Shown one piece after another: positions 1 through 9,769 of a stretch of 64,000 nucleotides of DNA (its first letter is position 1; every line of letters begins with the position of its first letter). Below the pieces are notes generated by a model. That model had not been told where the DNA came from and ran no database searches. It was given only the letters and a program-made list of their open reading frames with translations. The position numbers and the translations under genes were made by a program. The stretch is from Algoriphagus mannitolivorans DSM 15301. GTDB lineage: Bacteria > Bacteroidota > Bacteroidia > Cytophagales > Cyclobacteriaceae. Location of the stretch: NCBI RefSeq assembly GCF_000429425.1, contig NZ_AUBV01000009.1:62001-126000 (forward strand), written 5' to 3'.

Positions 1-3000
1 ACTTCCATTCAAATTGACAGTTTATTGCACGTGGTTGGTGGTAGCAGTGAGCTGAGTTTGGAATTTAAGGGCTTGGTTGTTTTGGCAGGAAAGCTCTTTT
101 TCCGTGGCCAAAATGACCTGGTAGTCGATACGGAAAGTATGAAATGGGGAACACCAAGACCGGAAGGGAAGGCTTCCTACTATATCGACAGTTCCAAAAA
201 AATCAACCACATCGTTTACTTCGGTACCCCTGAAACTCAGGAGAAGATATTTCTGGGCTTGCAGGAAAATGTAGCCACCACCCGCGGAGGATTTCAGGTG
301 ATTCAAAGAGCTAAGAAAAGTGACTTGGATCGGGGAGTCTTTGGCATTGAGGGCGGAAAAACAAAAAGAGAAAAAGTCACCGGTAAAAGACCTATTCTTC
401 TCCTCCTACCAGGGATCATGGGATCTAACCTTACCGTCAATGACGATATGGTCTGGATAAATTATGCCCGATTCCTGACCGGACAGCTCTCCAGGTTGAA
501 AAATGATCCCAAAAACAATCCCCATGTCAAAGCCCATTCCTTGGTGAAAACCTCCTACGGGAAATTGGCCGATTATCTGGGGAAAACCTATGACGTGGTG
601 ACTTTTCCGTTTGACTGGAGAATGCCACTTCCAGACAGTGCCAAATTCTTCCGGGACAAGGTGGAGGAATTGATGGAATTTGGTCAGCCTATCAAGATTG
701 TGGCCCATAGCATGGGCGGAGTCTTGGTAAGGGATTTTATGCTTCATCATGAAGAGACTTGGAAAAAACTCAATTCCTCCTCTGGATTCAGAGTTTTGTT
801 TTTGGGCTCACCTTTAGGAGGGTCCTATCGAATTCCATTTGTACTTTTTGGTCAGGATGATATCATCAAGCTGCTGGCGAAGATTGATATTTCCAATTCC
901 GTGGAAGATCTTCTGAGCGTCTTTTCTCAACTTCCGGGTTTGTTGAATCTCTTGCCGATCAAAACAGAAGAAGGTCAGCCTGATTTTTCAGATTCCAAGA
1001 CTTGGTTAGCCATGCGAAAGGCTTTTGGAAGAGAGGATTGGCCAGTACCAAGCGAAGAGGTTTTGGCCGGTTTTGGGGAATACCAGAAAAAAGTGGTCCA
1101 ACAATCCAAGTTGATTGATTACAGCAACTGCTATTATATCGCCGGACAAAGCCGAAAAGACAAGCTGACTATTTCCTCTTTTGAAATCCAGGAAAACGGA
1201 AGAAAACTGCAGTTTTTTGGCACTCGCGAAGGGGATGAAAGTGTAACTTGGGAGACTGGGATTCCTGCGCAGATTCATTCGCTACAGCAGCTTTACTATG
1301 CCAATGTCACCCATGGTGGGCTTTCCAATCAGCCTTCGATTTTTGGAGCGATTGAGGAAATTCTGGACTCAGGTAGAGCTTCCAGTCTGGCCAATCAATT
1401 ACCGAAGCTCAGAAGTGCAGAAGATCAAAAACTTGAACCCAAGATTGAGGAAATCTTTGACCTCAGTGAAGAAAATGTAGAAAATACCCTTCTGGGAATC
1501 ACCGCGGTATCGGCAGAGGAAGAAGGGGAGCTGCCCATCAAGGTTACTGTTTCTCATGGAGATCTGAAGTTTTCCCAGTACCCAGTTCTCGCAGGACATT
1601 TTGAATTGGATGCTATCCTGACCACTGAGGAGGTCATTGACCGGCAGCTGGATGGTGAGCTGAGCAAATTGCAGGAACTGGGGCTTTACCCGGGAGCCAT
1701 TGGAACCAATCAGGTGATCCTTTCCAAGAATGACAAAGGCTTCAAAGGAGCGGTCATCATCGGTTTGGGTACACCGGGCGAACTTTCCTCTTTTCAGCTG
1801 ATGAATTCCGTGGAAAAAGGGATTTCGAGGTACCTCACACTTTTGAATTACCAAGACAAAGAATGCCCTCCGGAGCAGAATTTACCTGCAGGAATCTCTG
1901 TCATTGCCATTGCCAACTCCTATGGGGGTCTTTCCTCAGATACCTCTATCCGGGCGATTTTGCTAGGAATTCAGCGAGCCAACCGGAAAATCCGGACCAT
2001 TTACAAAAGCAAATTGAAGACGATAGAGGAAGTCGAGATTATTGAAATCTATCACGATAAGGCTTTGTCAATTCTAAAGACCGTGAAAGGATTGCAGGAA
2101 GACAATAGCGGGGAGTTTAAGGTTAGTTTGAAGAAAAAAGCCTTGGAGCAAAGTCCTGGAAGGAGACACAGAATCCCCTATGAGAATTCTTCGGACTGGT
2201 GGACGCGGATCACAGTGTCTCAGGAAGAGAAATCCAATTCGGGAAGGAACAGGGTTAAAATGGCTTTGGCGACCTCTGGAGCCAGTCAAAAAGTGGAATA
2301 TCTGAAGGTAAATACTAAAAATCTGGAAACCTTACTTCGGGAAATGACTGAAGAAAACCGAGCCAGGCCGGAGATTGCCAAAACAATGTTTGAGCTGTTG
2401 GTTCCACAGGATTTCAAAGAGGAGCTGAAGCGTCAAAGCAATATCTCCTGGGTGGTGGATGAAACTACGGCAGCTTTTCCTTGGGAGATGTTGCAAGAGG
2501 ATATTCAAGCAAAACCACTGGCCATTTATTCCGGTATGGTACGCCAACTCGCAACTGAAGACTACCGAAAAATCTCCAACAAGGTGCAGGGAAATCAGGT
2601 GTTGGTGGTCGGAGACCCAAAGCTGGATGATTTTCTTCCCCAATTGCCTCAGGCTAGAAAAGAAGGTGAGCTGGTGGCTGAGTTCCTCCAAGGAAAAGGG
2701 TTTTCGGTGAAAAAAGAGATTCATACTTCGGCCTCCAGGATATTGCTCGAGCTTTTTTCTCAGGATTATAAAATCATCCATTTGGCAGCGCATGGGATTT
2801 ACAGCGATGATCCCGAAAGTCCGGCAGGAGTGGTAATTGGAAAAGATGCATTCATTTCGGTACAGGAAATTGCCCAGATGAGCACGGTTCCTGATTTGGT
2901 TTTTGTGAATTGTTGCTACCTCGGAAAGATGGATTTGGAAACTAAATCCAGCCGACAGGATCGAAATCGTCTGGCAGCCAACATCGGAACACAGTTGATC

Positions 3001-4200
3001 CGAAATGGAGTGAAAGCTGTAGTGGTGGCCGGTTGGGCTGTGGATGACCAAGCGGCCTTAGACTTTTGTCAAAAGTTTTACCAGGAATTATTCAGTGGAG
3101 TGCGGTTTGGAGAAGCAGTACGACGTGCTCGTCAGCACATTTATAACAGCAGTAAAGACCATACTAACACTTGGGGAGCGTACCAGTGCTACGGGGATCC
3201 TTTTTATGAATTGAAAGATTATCGGGATTGGGGATCTCAGGCCCGGGAGTTTTTGGTCAAAGAGGAAGCCGAATTGGAATTGGTGAATTTGGTGCAGCTG
3301 ATGGAATCCAAAGGGGCAGACAATGAGTATGCCTCGAAAAAGATTGAAGAATTGGAGCGTGCTCTGAAAAAAGCTGATGTGAGAAGTGAAAAAATCACCG
3401 AGCTTTTTGCTGAGCTATATGCCAAAATCGGAGATTACGAAAAAGCTATTCCCTACTACACTGAACTCTTTTCAGCTGAAAGGGCAGACTTTTCTTTCCG
3501 TTCGATGGAGCAGCTTTGCAATATTTCCTGCAAGCGTGCGGTTCAGGTATTTTTTGCAGGAAAGCAATCCTCAGAGGAACTGAAAACTGCCCTTGCGGAG
3601 ATCGATCAGAATATCCAAAGGCTTCGGGGATTAATTGGGTTTGGAGTAACTTCAGAAAGAATGAGCTTGCTGGGAAGTGCCCTGAAGCGCAAGCTGATGG
3701 TCATCCCAAGTACCCGGGTCAAAGAGCTGGAAAATACCCTGGCGGAGGCAGGAGAGGCCTATCGGGAAGCTTCTGTGATTACTAATCACCAGGATTACTA
3801 TCCATTGGTCAACTGGGTTCAATTGGTCAAACTCCAAAGCCTTTTGTCCAAATCCGGAAGAATGGCTGAATCCAAAACGAGATTTATGGAGCTGTTGGAA
3901 GCTTGTGAAAAAGAAGAAAAGATGAAGTCAGCAGGAGCTAGTGATCCATGGGCCTTTTTTGGACTTGCCAATATAGCTTTGGCTAAATGGATTTTAGAAG
4001 ACGGAAAGGGAAGTATCAAGCCGGTTCTTCAAGCCTTTGTCAATGTGCTAAATAGGGTGGGAGCTTCTGGACATTTGAAAGCGCAGTTTGAGCATTCGGA
4101 CTTTCTTCTTAAATGCCTGGAAGCATCCGATCGAGCTACAGCGAAAAAGATCAAATCCAAGGTGGAGGAGATGAAAGCAGGTTTCGAGCAGTTGCAGTGA
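1..4200 (+). CDS. Lipase-like alpha/beta hydrolase - CHAT protease - helical repeat fusion protein, 5'-truncated
   Basis: The reading frame is open from base 1, so the true start lies before the window; a TTG at 25 is only the first possible start inside it. At least 1,391 residues are present. An LCAT/PGAP1-like alpha/beta-hydrolase comes first: a PGIMGS loop near 409-426, the nucleophile elbow AHSMGG at 703-720 (Ser codon 709-711), then GDESV and a VTHGG histidine near 1300-1320 that could complete a triad. The middle part (about 1500-2250) contains a VIIGLGTPGE stretch that resembles the N-terminal macro-like fold of leucyl aminopeptidases (weak inference). A CHAT domain follows (about 2340-3220) with HLAAHG (His codon 2791-2793) and VNCCYLG (Cys codons 2911-2916), the expected His/Cys dyad. 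The C-terminus is helical and TPR-like. CHAT proteins are caspase relatives used in cell-death and defence systems; the substrate is unknown. Confidence 0.85.
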   Translation, partial: TSIQIDSLLHVVGGSSELSLEFKGLVVLAGKLFFRGQNDLVVDTESMKWGTPRPEGKASYYIDSSKKINHIVYFGTPETQEKIFLGLQENVATTRGGFQVIQRAKKSDLDRGVFGIEGGKTKREKVTGKRPILLLLPGIMGSNLTVNDDMVWINYARFLTGQLSRLKNDPKNNPHVKAHSLVKTSYGKLADYLGKTYDVVTFPFDWRMPLPDSAKFFRDKVEELMEFGQPIKIVAHSMGGVLVRDFMLHHEETWKKLNSSSGFRVLFLGSPLGGSYRIPFVLFGQDDIIKLLAKIDISNSVEDLLSVFSQLPGLLNLLPIKTEEGQPDFSDSKTWLAMRKAFGREDWPVPSEEVLAGFGEYQKKVVQQSKLIDYSNCYYIAGQSRKDKLTISSFEIQENGRKLQFFGTREGDESVTWETGIPAQIHSLQQLYYANVTHGGLSNQPSIFGAIEEILDSGRASSLANQLPKLRSAEDQKLEPKIEEIFDLSEENVENTLLGITAVSAEEEGELPIKVTVSHGDLKFSQYPVLAGHFELDAILTTEEVIDRQLDGELSKLQELGLYPGAIGTNQVILSKNDKGFKGAVIIGLGTPGELSSFQLMNSVEKGISRYLTLLNYQDKECPPEQNLPAGISVIAIANSYGGLSSDTSIRAILLGIQRANRKIRTIYKSKLKTIEEVEIIEIYHDKALSILKTVKGLQEDNSGEFKVSLKKKALEQSPGRRHRIPYENSSDWWTRITVSQEEKSNSGRNRVKMALATSGASQKVEYLKVNTKNLETLLREMTEENRARPEIAKTMFELLVPQDFKEELKRQSNISWVVDETTAAFPWEMLQEDIQAKPLAIYSGMVRQLATEDYRKISNKVQGNQVLVVGDPKLDDFLPQLPQARKEGELVAEFLQGKGFSVKKEIHTSASRILLELFSQDYKIIHLAAHGIYSDDPESPAGVVIGKDAFISVQEIAQMSTVPDLVFVNCCYLGKMDLETKSSRQDRNRLAANIGTQLIRNGVKAVVVAGWAVDDQAALDFCQKFYQELFSGVRFGEAVRRARQHIYNSSKDHTNTWGAYQCYGDPFYELKDYRDWGSQAREFLVKEEAELELVNLVQLMESKGADNEYASKKIEELERALKKADVRSEKITELFAELYAKIGDYEKAIPYYTELFSAERADFSFRSMEQLCNISCKRAVQVFFAGKQSSEELKTALAEIDQNIQRLRGLIGFGVTSERMSLLGSALKRKLMVIPSTRVKELENTLAEAGEAYREASVITNHQDYYPLVNWVQLVKLQSLLSKSGRMAESKTRFMELLEACEKEEKMKSAGASDPWAFFGLANIALAKWILEDGKGSIKPVLQAFVNVLNRVGASGHLKAQFEHSDFLLKCLEASDRATAKKIKSKVEEMKAGFEQLQ

Positions 4201-4212
4201 GGGGGCTGTCTC

Positions 4213-4243
4213 AGTGAACAGTCAACGGTCCACAGACCACAGA
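4213..4243. repeat. Dispersed intergenic repeat of the CAGTCAAC/GTCCACAG type
   Basis: Directly after the CHAT gene lies a run of short related units (AGTCAAC, GTCCACAG, ACCACAG). It resembles other low-complexity intergenic segments here near 17350-17450, 22810-22890, 25590 and 39255-39330. There is no coding potential. The rest of 4244-4394 shows nothing recognisable apart from a CTCTGTGAATCAG stretch near 4290 that resembles the ATCTGTG repeats at 17428-17452. Confidence 0.4.
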
Positions 4244-4394
4244 AAATCCGTGATTGGGTAGTCATTCATTTCCAATCCATGATTTATTCAATCTCTGTGA
4301 ATCAGTTTCTTTTTTGGTGCAAATCTGCCAGACGCAGTGGTTTGTGGGAAACAAATTGAAACCAAAAGTTAAAAATCTCCGAGAAATATTTCCA

Positions 4395-4430
4395 ATCAAA
4401 AAAAGCAGGACTTTCGCCCTGCTTTTCCTT
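4395..4430 (-). terminator. Intrinsic terminator of the AGCS symporter gene
   Basis: AAAAGCAGG at 4401-4409 pairs with CCTGCTTTT at 4418-4426 around an 8-nt loop. On the minus strand the stem runs into a T-rich tract, just beyond the stop codon at 4431. Confidence 0.8.
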
Positions 4431-5846
4431 TTATTTTTTCTTGACTTTCAGATCAAATCCCTCAAAATCATACACAGGATCCTTGCCGGCATCTTTCTGT
4501 TTTTTGAAATCCTTAAGAGCTTCCAAGGCTGGTTTTCTGAGAAGCAATATTGCAATGATGTTTAACCAAGCCATCATTCCTACGCCTATGTCCCCAAAGG
4601 TCCAAGCCAAAGCCGCTGTTCGGACAGATCCATAATACGTGGCTACCAAAAGCAATAATCTTAAAACATAAAGAGGCCATTTGGCATTGCTGTCTTTTTG
4701 CAGGTAGCTCAGGTTGGTCTCAGCGATATAGTAATACGCCATGATCGTGGTGAAGGCAAAAAACATCAAGGCTACAGCCACAAAACCTGCTCCAATGGTC
4801 GGAAAATGCTCTGCAATGGCCATTTGGGTAAATTCAGGACCAAAGCTGATTCCCGGGAGATTTTCCACAATAAAGCCTCCATCAGGATTCAGGACGTTGT
4901 ACTGGCCTGTAAACAAAATCATGAATGCCGTGGCTGTACAGACAAACAAAGTATCGATATAAACAGAGAAGGCCTGAACCAATCCTTGTTTGGCTGGATG
5001 GGTCACCTCAGCTGCTGCTGCAGCATGGGGAGCAGTTCCCTGACCTGCCTCGTTGGAGTAAATTCCCCTTTTGATTCCCCAGGAAATCGCCATCCCGAAT
5101 ACACCGGAGAAAGCTGCTTCCATATTGAAGGCAGATCCTACTATCAGCTTGAATACGCTGGGTATTTCAGTAAAATTGAGCGCAATAATTACTAAGGCTA
5201 ACAGGATATAGCCCATGGCCATAAAGGGTACCACGACTTCAGCAACTTTTCCGATTCGCTTAATACCTCCGAGGATGATCATCGCCAAAAAGGCCACAAC
5301 CACTCCACCAGTGATCTCTACCGGTACATTGAAGGCCGTTTGCATACTCAAGGCGATACTGTTACTCTGCACGCCTGGGAGAAGCAGTGACATACTGATC
5401 ATGGTCACAATGGCAAATAGGATTGCATACCATTTGATGCCCAGGCCTTTTTCAATGTAAAAAGCCGGTCCACCACGGTATTGTCCATCTTTGACTTCTT
5501 TATAGATCTGTCCCAAGGTAGCTTCGATAAAAGCTGATGCTCCACCCAAGAAGGCGATGATCCACATCCAAAAAATAGACCCGGGACCACCCATGGCAAT
5601 CGCAGTAGCTACCCCCGCAATGTTCCCCGTCCCGATTCTCCCGGAAAGGGCAAGTGCAAAGGCCTGAAATGAAGAAACTCCTTTTTCGGATGATTTTCCC
5701 GAGAAAAGGAGTCTGAGCATTTCTTTGAAATATCGAATCTGAAGAAACCTGGTGACGACCGAAAAATAAATTCCTGCACCCAAGCAGAGAACGATCAAGG
5801 CATTACTCCAGACGAGGTCGTTGATTGAATAGATAATTTGCTCCAT
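4431..5846 (-). CDS. Alanine/glycine:cation (sodium) symporter, AGCS family
   Basis: A 471-residue inner-membrane protein with about ten to eleven hydrophobic segments. It carries the AGCS-family hallmarks GGPAFYIEKGLG and NEAGQGTAPHAAAAA, and SGRIGTGNIAGVATA near the first helices. The family imports alanine or glycine with sodium ions. Its length fits full-length members. It starts at an ATG (complement of 5844-5846), is transcribed alone and ends at a strong terminator. The substrate preference cannot be read from sequence alone. Confidence 0.92.
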   Translation of the reverse strand: MEQIIYSINDLVWSNALIVLCLGAGIYFSVVTRFLQIRYFKEMLRLLFSGKSSEKGVSSFQAFALALSGRIGTGNIAGVATAIAMGGPGSIFWMWIIAFLGGASAFIEATLGQIYKEVKDGQYRGGPAFYIEKGLGIKWYAILFAIVTMISMSLLLPGVQSNSIALSMQTAFNVPVEITGGVVVAFLAMIILGGIKRIGKVAEVVVPFMAMGYILLALVIIALNFTEIPSVFKLIVGSAFNMEAAFSGVFGMAISWGIKRGIYSNEAGQGTAPHAAAAAEVTHPAKQGLVQAFSVYIDTLFVCTATAFMILFTGQYNVLNPDGGFIVENLPGISFGPEFTQMAIAEHFPTIGAGFVAVALMFFAFTTIMAYYYIAETNLSYLQKDSNAKWPLYVLRLLLLVATYYGSVRTAALAWTFGDIGVGMMAWLNIIAILLLRKPALEALKDFKKQKDAGKDPVYDFEGFDLKVKKK

Positions 5847-6026
5847 TGGTTTAGTTTTCTGTCTTGGCGATGGATCGGAAAGAATTCTTTTCCATCCTTC
5901 GTATTTCCCATCGAAGCCTTCAAAGATAAAGGCTTAATCGAAACTAGCACAAAATTTCTGACGAAAGGGCTTGATTTGAACCTTGGTTTTTGATTGGATT
6001 CAATTTTTTCTTCTTAAAAGCCCAAA

Positions 6027-6065
6027 AAAAATCGCAACCCCCTGAAAAAGGAATTGCGGCTTTTC
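6027..6065 (-). terminator. Probable terminator of the DUF4242 gene
   Basis: On the minus strand CGCAA..CC and GG..TTGCG form an imperfect stem followed by a run of eight T. It sits directly after the stop codon of the 90-residue gene. Confidence 0.5.
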
Positions 6066-6081
6066 GCTTTGAAGAATTACG

Positions 6082-6354
6082 TCATTCAGCTGTGGTAGGA
6101 TCGATTACTGTCGAAACCTTACTGACCACATTTGCAGGGAATCCACCCATCTGGGCATGTTCTCTGACCATTTTCTCGTTGGGGGCATGGTAAACACAAT
6201 AAATTTTGTCCTCAGCTACATAGCTATGAATCCATTGAATTTCAGGGCCCATTTTGGATAATACCCCGCGGGAGGTTTGAGAAATGGCCTTTAACTCCTC
6301 AGCACTAAGTTTCCCAGCGCCTGGAATTTCTCGTTCGATCACAAATTTTGGCAT
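6082..6354 (-). CDS. DUF4242 family small protein
   Basis: A 90-residue cytosolic protein that begins MPKFVIEREIPGAG and contains WIHSYVAEDKIYCVYHAP and VIDPTTAE, the conserved blocks of the DUF4242 family. Members have been described as nickel-binding, with a ferredoxin-like dimer fold, but the cellular role is not established. No signal peptide is visible. It is a single gene with its own terminator. ATG start at the complement of 6352-6354. Confidence 0.85.
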   Translation of the reverse strand: MPKFVIEREIPGAGKLSAEELKAISQTSRGVLSKMGPEIQWIHSYVAEDKIYCVYHAPNEKMVREHAQMGGFPANVVSKVSTVIDPTTAE

Positions 6355-6501
6355 GATATAAAAGTTAATTGGTGCTTACTCTTCCGGTTTTCAGCTTCCC
6401 CAGTTTCTAAGAAAATCCTAGGAACAAGATGAAGTTACAAGATTCAAAGGCTGATTCTTATTTAATTGAATTTTAATAAGTTATGGATATTGGTATAAAA
6501 T

Positions 6502-6532
6502 ACTAAAGCCAGCTTATTGGGCTGGCTTTAGT
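6502..6532 (-). terminator. Strong hairpin terminator
   Basis: A perfect 12-bp stem, ACTAAAGCCAGC (6502-6513) with GCTGGCTTTAGT (6521-6532), loop TTATTGG. It lies 20 bp after the stop of the TIM-barrel gene and is T-rich on both sides, so it could act in both directions. Confidence 0.85.
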
Positions 6533-6552
6533 GGTTTTTGTTGGAAAAGGGT

Positions 6553-7461
6553 TTATTTGAAACCTATTTTTTTCAGGCCATCATGGCTGATTTTGATGGC
6601 TTCCATTGGATCCAAGTCAAAGGTGTTGTCTTGTTCTACCAAATAAAACTCCATTCCAGACTGGTCTTTCGCAGAAAGGATTTTGGCAAAGTCGATGGTA
6701 CCGGTACCTACAGGAGCGAAGTTTCCTTCAGTGTTCATGTCTTTCACATGCCAAGCCTTAAATCTGCCAGGATATTTTTCGAAATAAGCTAATGGACTTG
6801 CTTCTGCTTTGGTCACCCAATAAAGATCCATCTGGAAGTTTACCCATTCAGGATTGCACTTTTCCAAAAGTACTTCTTCAATGACAGTGCCGTCAGCCAT
6901 TGGTTTAAACTCAAAGTCATGGTTGTGATACAAGAGCTTAATGCCTGCATTATGGCATTTTTCTCCAAGAGTATTCATGATGGACACCAATTCATCGGCA
7001 GTGCCTTTCATCCCCAAGGTTCGGGTGGCAGGATCGAAAGTAAACATTCCCATCGGAGGAACAGGAATCACGAAATACTCAATACCGGCGGCCTTTACAT
7101 CAGCAATTAGCTGATCGGCGTTTTCCAGAGTGACCATTCCCATGTGTGCGCTTTTGGCAGTAAGGCCAAGGGATTCCAAGTAAGATTTGAACTCCGCTGG
7201 AGCCATTCCATAGAATTTTCCATCTTCGTAATTGGCGGCTTCTACATAAGCATATCCAGCATCGGCCACTGCCTGAAGGGTTGCTTTTGGATCACTTGCC
7301 ATGGAGTCACGAACTGTATAAAGAGCCAATCCTCCGAATCGGGAGGATTCTTCTTGGGTTATTTCTTCGGTGGAAGATTCTTCAGTTTTTGGGCTACAGG
7401 CATAAAATCCGACAGAAATGCTAAACAATAGAGCAAATCCGGAAATTAGGGTTTTCTTCAT
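6553..7461 (-). CDS. Exported sugar phosphate isomerase/epimerase-like TIM-barrel lipoprotein
   Basis: 302 residues. The N-terminus (MKKTLISGFALL...GFYACSPK) is a lipoprotein signal with the lipobox YAC. The body is an AP-endonuclease-2/xylose-isomerase-like TIM barrel with typical metal-site stretches LLYHNHDFEF (His/His/Asp/Glu), NFQMDLYWV and WHVKDMN. Such proteins occur widely in Bacteroidota near carbohydrate genes, and most have no proven substrate. It is a single gene, divergent from the flavin reductase across a 370-bp gap. Confidence 0.85.
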   Translation of the reverse strand: MKKTLISGFALLFSISVGFYACSPKTEESSTEEITQEESSRFGGLALYTVRDSMASDPKATLQAVADAGYAYVEAANYEDGKFYGMAPAEFKSYLESLGLTAKSAHMGMVTLENADQLIADVKAAGIEYFVIPVPPMGMFTFDPATRTLGMKGTADELVSIMNTLGEKCHNAGIKLLYHNHDFEFKPMADGTVIEEVLLEKCNPEWVNFQMDLYWVTKAEASPLAYFEKYPGRFKAWHVKDMNTEGNFAPVGTGTIDFAKILSAKDQSGMEFYLVEQDNTFDLDPMEAIKISHDGLKKIGFK

Positions 7462-7831
7462 TTTTGGGTTGGTTTAAGAAGGGTATAAGTTATGAATTCT
7501 AGGTTTGAGAGTTCAAATGAAGAGGAAAGGAAATAAGAAAATCCTTTTCAGCCTAAAAATAAGCAATCCTTTTTCAATTGTTTCTTTTTGAGACAATAAG
7601 ACTTAAAACTGGGTAAACTTTTTCACATTCTGTGTAAAATTTCACGAATCAATCTGTTTTAGGTAATGGTAATTTCCCTGAAACTTTAGGATTTCGCCTT
7701 GATTTAGGCTAATTGAATAGGATTTTGTAAATTCTAGGTGATCAGGCTATCCTTGGTCTCCTCTTTGATTTTTTTATTGACGAGCCTTTTTAGGCCCTTT
7801 CTTTCTTATAAACACTCAAAAAAACTATACC
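7462..7831. other. Divergent intergenic region, 370 bp
   Basis: No open frame of note. It must hold the promoters of both flanking genes. An imperfect inverted repeat, ATTGTTTC (7577-7584) with GAGACAAT (7590-7597), is the only structure seen. No confident promoter could be fixed. Confidence 0.4.
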
Positions 7832-8497
7832 ATGAGCTATAAAACAGATATTATCGAAATTTCACCGGTCACACATGATGTGAAGAAATTTAAACTCGAA
7901 AAGCCAAAGGGTTATAAGTTTGAGCCCGGGCAAGCTACGGAGGTCTCCATCAATCTTGAAGGTTGGGTGGATGAAAAAAGACCTTTTACTTTCACCTCAC
8001 TCCCGGAGGATGAGTATTTGGAATTTGTGATCAAATCTTATCCGAGTCACCATGGCGTGACAGAAAGGATAAGCGAGGTAAGACCCGGAGATCAGTTGAT
8101 TTTGGATGATCCTTGGGGAGCCATTTCTTACCAAGGAAAAGGCGTTTTCATTGCAGGGGGAGCGGGGATTACTCCGTTTATATCCATTTTTAGAATGCTT
8201 GAATCTCAGGGTAAGGTAGAAGGCAATCAACTTTTCTTTGCGAATAAAACCTCCAAGGATATCATTCTAGAATCCTATTTCCGGGGAATTCTCGGAGAGG
8301 GATTTGTGTCTATCCTGGATCAGGAGGAAAAAGAAGGCCATGAGCATGGAAGAATTGACAAGGATTTTCTCAAAAAGCATATCCAAGATTTTTCCCAGCA
8401 CTTTTACCTCTGTGGTCCTGATCCTATGGTCAAGGCTTTGAAAGATTCTTTGGAAGAACTGGGGGCAAAGACCGACGAGGTCGTGTTTGAAAAATAA
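7832..8497 (+). CDS. FAD-binding oxidoreductase of the ferredoxin-NADP+ reductase family
   Basis: 221 residues, cytosolic. An N-terminal FAD-binding barrel carries RPFTFTS (the RxYS-type flavin motif). It is followed by an NAD(P)-binding domain with GGAGITPFIS and the C-terminal FYLCGPDPM motif. There is no 2Fe-2S ferredoxin domain, so it is a flavodoxin/ferredoxin reductase-like enzyme whose electron acceptor is unknown. ATG start at 7832. Single gene with a perfect hairpin terminator 3 bp behind the stop. Confidence 0.88.
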   Translation: MSYKTDIIEISPVTHDVKKFKLEKPKGYKFEPGQATEVSINLEGWVDEKRPFTFTSLPEDEYLEFVIKSYPSHHGVTERISEVRPGDQLILDDPWGAISYQGKGVFIAGGAGITPFISIFRMLESQGKVEGNQLFFANKTSKDIILESYFRGILGEGFVSILDQEEKEGHEHGRIDKDFLKKHIQDFSQHFYLCGPDPMVKALKDSLEELGAKTDEVVFEK

Positions 8498-8499
8498 TA

Positions 8500-8523
8500 A
8501 AAGGAGAGCAACTGCTCTCCTTT
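8500..8523. terminator. Bidirectional terminator
   Basis: AAAGGAGAGC (8500-8509) pairs with GCTCTCCTTT (8514-8523) around AACT. A T run follows on the plus strand and an AT-rich run on the minus strand. It separates two convergent genes whose stops are at 8497 and 8525. Confidence 0.88.
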
Positions 8524-8524
8524 T

Positions 8525-9769
8525 TTAATCAAAGCCAAATAGGAATGGAAAGATAAAGATGACTATGGCCGTCCAAATGAAGTAGACAGGAAGATACCGA
8601 ACGATGATAATTCCGACTTCCCCTAATTTTGTTTTCCCACGAACAGTGGAGAGAAGGTTTCGGCTGACCAAAATTAAATGAACCAGCATCAGGATATTAA
8701 TTCCAAGTACGGCGGTTCTGTTGGGAGTAAATCCCCATTCGGCAATCCGGAAAACTATCGCAGAAAGGGCAATCAAATTGACAATTACCGTGACCAAAGA
8801 CAAGGCAGCTAGAATTCTGGTACTCCAGTCAATTTTTCCTTGCTCAGAAGACTCTGCCACAGAAAAGAAGATCAATGCAATGACCCCAATCAGCAGCATA
8901 TTGAAAAGGAGTAAAAACTCCCGGTCATTGTAAGGGTCTTTTCCTGAGTAGACAATTGCGCCTAAATAGATCAAAAGCATCACCAGTACCAAGGGGCTAA
9001 ATATCTTGGCAATGATGGGAGGGACCTTATTGACCAGTTGGGGATTGGTTTGTGTGAGATGAGAGGCGATCAAAGGAGCAGCTGCTAGCCCAAAGACAGC
9101 AATCCATTCCATGTAGAATTCTCCGATTTTGATTCCAATAAGATCAAAAAGCCCAATTGTGATTCCTGATAGCAGTAGTCCTGATAAAAACAGTACCGCC
9201 CCCATAATTACTGCGTCACCATTGAATCGAAGGAATTCCAGCCTTCCCGGCAGAAAATCCATTTTACCTTCTACAAATGAGAATCCTAAAACTGCCCAAA
9301 GCAGCAGCGGAAGGTGCATGCTTGCCAAGGTTAAGGTGTCGCTGTTAGGATCATCAGGAAGAAAATTGATGTATATCATAGCAACGGCTGTCATCCCTGC
9401 AATCCATCCAAGTTTTTTCCCGGAGAGTCTATTTTTCCAGACAAAGTAAGCCGTGACGAATGATATTCCGATAAAGCCCATATTTCTTGGGTAAAAGAAT
9501 TCCTCCTCGATGGAGAATATTGCGGGAAACTTGGCTAAAAAACCGGCTATAAGGCCTGCTACTATTACAAATCTCCATTCTGAGGTTGTGCCCCAGGAGA
9601 CGGAATCTGACTCGTAGTTGAGTCTTTCATGCCAGAATTCAGCGGCAGGCTGACCTTGGATTTGCGAATAGAGTTCTGTGAAATTTTGCTGAAAAGCGGA
9701 TTTGTTTTTCCTGTAAAGCCGTTCGAGTTCAGCTGGGCTATCGAGGGAGGATTTGATTTCTTCTTTCAT
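8525..9769 (-). CDS. DUF4153 family polytopic membrane protein
   Basis: 414 residues. A soluble N-terminal stretch of about 75 residues is followed by roughly ten to twelve hydrophobic helices, with the GLFDLIGIKIGEFYMEWIAVFGLAAAP block typical of DUF4153. The function is unknown. It overlaps the preceding DoxX-like gene by 4 bp (ATGA at 9766-9769), so the two are translationally coupled and probably act together in the membrane. Confidence 0.8.
   Translation of the reverse strand: MKEEIKSSLDSPAELERLYRKNKSAFQQNFTELYSQIQGQPAAEFWHERLNYESDSVSWGTTSEWRFVIVAGLIAGFLAKFPAIFSIEEEFFYPRNMGFIGISFVTAYFVWKNRLSGKKLGWIAGMTAVAMIYINFLPDDPNSDTLTLASMHLPLLLWAVLGFSFVEGKMDFLPGRLEFLRFNGDAVIMGAVLFLSGLLLSGITIGLFDLIGIKIGEFYMEWIAVFGLAAAPLIASHLTQTNPQLVNKVPPIIAKIFSPLVLVMLLIYLGAIVYSGKDPYNDREFLLLFNMLLIGVIALIFFSVAESSEQGKIDWSTRILAALSLVTVIVNLIALSAIVFRIAEWGFTPNRTAVLGINILMLVHLILVSRNLLSTVRGKTKLGEVGIIIVRYLPVYFIWTAIVIFIFPFLFGFD

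Noticed and set aside
2332-3051. 239-codon minus-strand frame inside the CHAT gene
   Set aside because: Shadow of the CHAT domain coding frame; no start context or protein-like pattern.
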